A DNA stretch of 64,000 bases from Marinilabilia salmonicolor (GTDB taxonomy: Bacteria; Bacteroidota; Bacteroidia; Bacteroidales; Marinilabiliaceae): positions 186,001 to 250,000 of the forward strand of contig NZ_PVTS01000005.1 in NCBI RefSeq assembly GCF_003003035.1, given 5' to 3'. Below are positions 62,058 to 64,000 of this stretch, piece after piece. The first letter of the stretch is position 1. Each line of letters opens with the position of its first letter. A model generated the notes under the pieces. That model was not told the origin of the DNA and did no database searches. It was given only the letters and a program-made list of their open reading frames with translations. Both the position numbers and the translations under genes were made by a program.

Positions 62058-62968
62058 TGAGAGAAGAATCAAAAAATACTGAAGGAATTGTAATATTTCT
62101 ACCGGGTTTGAAGCTGGATTTCTCCTGTACTTCAGCTGATGTAAAACTGGTGCCTCTGGGAAGTTCTTTGTTTAATGATTCACTAACAGAAGGAAATCAA
62201 TTATTTCATGTTTCCTATTCAACAACAGAATCGGTTGATACTTCCGGATTTTCCAGAGCCCTTTCCGGTGAATCCTTTCCCGGCGCTGAAATTCCCTATA
62301 CATGGACAATTTTGCGAAAGGATCATCAGGTGGGGATTCATATTGATTTCGATGACGATTTACAATTAGAGGAGGTATTTGGTGTTATTGATTTTTCCCA
62401 AAATACGATTTCAGCCGCACTTGTGCCCGGGGATGGCGTTCAGGAAATTTCCATTGATCCGCTCTTTCAACCTTTTGGCTCTGTATTGATGGTGGTGCTG
62501 GCCCATTATCAGGATGATGTCCTGGTTCATGCATCCGGGGTGCTGGAGAACGTGAAAGGGCGACTCTTCACGGCTGTCTCGGGGACCGGAAAAAGTACCA
62601 TGGCGGGTATCTGGAAAAGCGAAGGGGCCACCGTTATTAATGACGACCGGTTGTGGTTGCGAAAGATTGGTGACAGGTGGTATATGTTCAATACTCCGAT
62701 GCCTTATTATGCACAGAAACCTTTGATGGCCCCGCTAAATGAAATATTTCTTATCCGGCAGTCGCCGGACAATGAAGTAACCAAACTTGCCGGGATCAAT
62801 GCTGCCATGCGCTTTATGGCCAACGGTATTCAGCATTTTTACGATAAAGAGATGACCGGCCGTCATCTCGATCGCATCCTGGATATTGCCTCTCAGGTCC
62901 CCATTTATGACTGTGGGTTTAAACTTTCTAATGATATTGTGAGGGAAATAAAAGGGTTAAGGGATTAG
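62057..62968 (+). CDS. HPr-kinase/PEP carboxykinase-like P-loop protein
   Basis: 303 residues. The C-terminal half resembles the catalytic domain of HprK: LVHASGVLENVKGRLFTA, the P-loop SGTGKST at 175-181, and INDDRLWLRKI (NDDR 195-198). The N-terminal half has no recognised fold. Proteins of this type are found beside PqqD-like proteins, and in some lasso-peptide clusters they phosphorylate the peptide tail. Whether it acts on a peptide here is not known. The one-base overlap with the PqqD gene indicates tight coupling. Confidence 0.8.
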   Translation: MREESKNTEGIVIFLPGLKLDFSCTSADVKLVPLGSSLFNDSLTEGNQLFHVSYSTTESVDTSGFSRALSGESFPGAEIPYTWTILRKDHQVGIHIDFDDDLQLEEVFGVIDFSQNTISAALVPGDGVQEISIDPLFQPFGSVLMVVLAHYQDDVLVHASGVLENVKGRLFTAVSGTGKSTMAGIWKSEGATVINDDRLWLRKIGDRWYMFNTPMPYYAQKPLMAPLNEIFLIRQSPDNEVTKLAGINAAMRFMANGIQHFYDKEMTGRHLDRILDIASQVPIYDCGFKLSNDIVREIKGLRD

Positions 62969-63347
62969 TGAATAGCCAGTAGTTAGTAGAGAATAGAAGG
63001 AGGTTTGGAAGGCAGAAGGGATGAGGGATGAGAGTTGAGGGGGACTTTTCTCTGAAGCTGGATTTCTGGCATGATTGTGTTTTTTTCAATTTATAGGTGG
63101 TACTAATTATTGTTTGATTTTTCCTTTTTATGGTGGACCAGCCCCGGCGGGGCGACAGTTTGGTAGCAATGGAATTGAAATGCAAGAGAAAAGCCCCGGC
63201 AGGGGTGACACCTTTTCCTGACCAGGTAGCAATGATTCTTCCTCCTTCGTTTCCTCTTTCCCCTCTGCCCCTTCGCTTCCGCACGAGGTGCTTGTATCCC
63301 GTCGTCTCCTGACGACTATTAACCCGACAAAACTCATAACCCAAAAC
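62969..63347. other. Gap with REP-like units at the right end
   Basis: AGCCCCGGCGGGGCGACA (63140-63157) and AAGCCCCGGCAGGGGTGACA (63190-63209) are two related palindromic units 50 bp apart. The segment 63270-63315 has CGCACGAG-type and GTCGTCTCCTGACGAC hairpins. No gene supported. Confidence 0.5.
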
Positions 63348-64000
63348 TCACATCCTGTACTTCTCCCATCTTCGTTTTTCTCCCTGCATGAACTGCTCAA
63401 ATTTATGAGGAGGATCAATTTTAATACTTATTGGTTCACCGGAAAAGGGGTGGGGAAATGCCACTTGCGTTGCACAAAGAAACAATCCTTTGCCTTTCAG
63501 GATTAACCCTTCTTTGCCATACATTTTATCACCGAGAATGGGGGTTCCGGCTTCCGAAAGATGTTTTCTGATTTGATGTGTCCGACCAGTTAATGGCTTC
63601 GCTTCGACCATGGTAAGTGTCTCACTTCGCAGCGAAGGAACTGTCCTGATTTTTCTGAAAAGGGTGGTTGACGGTTTTTCATCCACCGGTGTTTCCGAAC
63701 TCCATGATTCTTGTGTTTCTCCAATAACCAAAGCCTGGTAGGTTTTATGAATCTCTTTTTGCTCCATCAGACGGGAGAGTTTCACACGGGCTGCGGCAGT
63801 TTTGGCAATAATGATGAGACCACTGGTGGGGGCGTCGAGCCGGTGGATGGCTTTTGGAGAAGCCAGTGCATCCGTATGTGAAGATGGTTCTAGGTGCAGG
63901 GGAAGTGCATTTTCAAGTGTCCTGAATTGATTTCCGCTAACGACCACACCCGCCGGTTTATTTACCACACCCAGCGTTTCATCTTCATACACTACTTCGA
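63348..64000 (-). CDS. RluA-family pseudouridine synthase, 5'-truncated by the window
   Basis: The frame is open to base 64000, so the start lies outside; at least 217 residues are present. Seen: EVVYEDETLGVVNKPAGVVV at the right edge, the catalytic block KAIHRLDAPTSGLIIIAKTA with the active Asp, RTHQIRKHLSEAGTPILGDK and the end segment AFPHPFSGEPISIKID. It converts specific uridines in rRNA or tRNA to pseudouridine; the target (RluA, RluC, RluD or TruC-like) cannot be decided from this fragment. No S4 domain is visible in the part seen. Confidence 0.88.
   Translation of the reverse strand, partial: EVVYEDETLGVVNKPAGVVVSGNQFRTLENALPLHLEPSSHTDALASPKAIHRLDAPTSGLIIIAKTAAARVKLSRLMEQKEIHKTYQALVIGETQESWSSETPVDEKPSTTLFRKIRTVPSLRSETLTMVEAKPLTGRTHQIRKHLSEAGTPILGDKMYGKEGLILKGKGLFLCATQVAFPHPFSGEPISIKIDPPHKFEQFMQGEKRRWEKYRM

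Noticed and set aside
1-64000. Prophage or integrative element spanning the window
   Set aside because: No integrase, phage structural, relaxase or transposase gene is seen; most genes are ordinary chromosomal functions. The repeats alone do not show an element boundary.

Overview
The window looks like a chromosomal segment from a Bacteroidota (Bacteroidetes) organism, most likely an anaerobic or facultative member of the Bacteroidales/Marinilabiliales type. Evidence: three very large secreted proteins ending in a type IX secretion (T9SS) C-terminal sorting domain, promoter boxes of the TAnnTTTG kind, few Shine-Dalgarno sites, an ECF sigma factor coupled to an outer-membrane-barrel-type protein, and anaerobic enzymes (HydE, a four-subunit 2-oxoacid:ferredoxin oxidoreductase, an ADP-forming acyl-CoA synthetase). 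No rRNA, tRNA or CRISPR array was recognised. The species is not identifiable from the sequence alone.

Layout. 0-6 kb (mostly minus strand): start of an M16 peptidase, a FabK/nitronate-monooxygenase-like flavoprotein, a short M49 (DPP III-type) lipoprotein peptidase, a degenerate cyclase-HD protein and miaA. 6.3-10 kb (plus): a Yip1 membrane protein, smpB, then an ECF sigma factor overlapping a membrane-anchored barrel-domain protein. 10-13.6 kb (minus): an ABC exporter, a ParE-type toxin-antitoxin pair and an S26-type peptidase. 14.9-35 kb (plus): three T9SS surface proteins of 1963, 775 and 3554 aa that share an approximately 540-residue C-terminal module and a common 3' flank. 35.2-37.6 kb: a small peptide gene with a leader-like motif, then two toxin-antitoxin loci in which both toxins are broken. 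38-45 kb: ADP-forming acyl-CoA synthetase, hydE, zwf and pgl. 45-49.4 kb: TamB. 50.6-56.7 kb: ACT protein, phenylacetate-CoA ligase-like protein, aminotransferase and the ferredoxin oxidoreductase. 57-64 kb: an unknown coiled-coil protein, an APC permease with regulatory domains, an acetyltransferase, a small membrane protein, tsaD, a PqqD/HprK-like pair and an RluA-type pseudouridine synthase running off the right edge.

How the genes may work together. The 50.6-56.7 kb set plus the acyl-CoA synthetase at 38-40 kb fits amino-acid or aryl-acid fermentation: transamination to a 2-oxoacid, ferredoxin-linked oxidation to an acyl-CoA, and ATP recovery from the thioester. zwf and pgl are the first two oxidative pentose phosphate steps. 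The PqqD/HprK pair, the S26 peptidase, the ABC exporter and a peptide with a YxxPxL motif are components that recur in ribosomal-peptide maturation systems, but here they are dispersed and any link is a hypothesis.

The intergenic space is unusually rich in repeats. Among them are a 310-360 bp multi-hairpin element in three copies, a 165-170 bp element with terminal inverted repeats and a conserved 36-codon frame in two copies, a GC-rich structured element in two copies (one with a 103 bp insertion), and several REP-like palindrome families. Two genes or gene fragments (mazF-like and the ABC exporter 5' end) show frame breaks at homopolymer runs, which could be decay, regulation or sequencing error.
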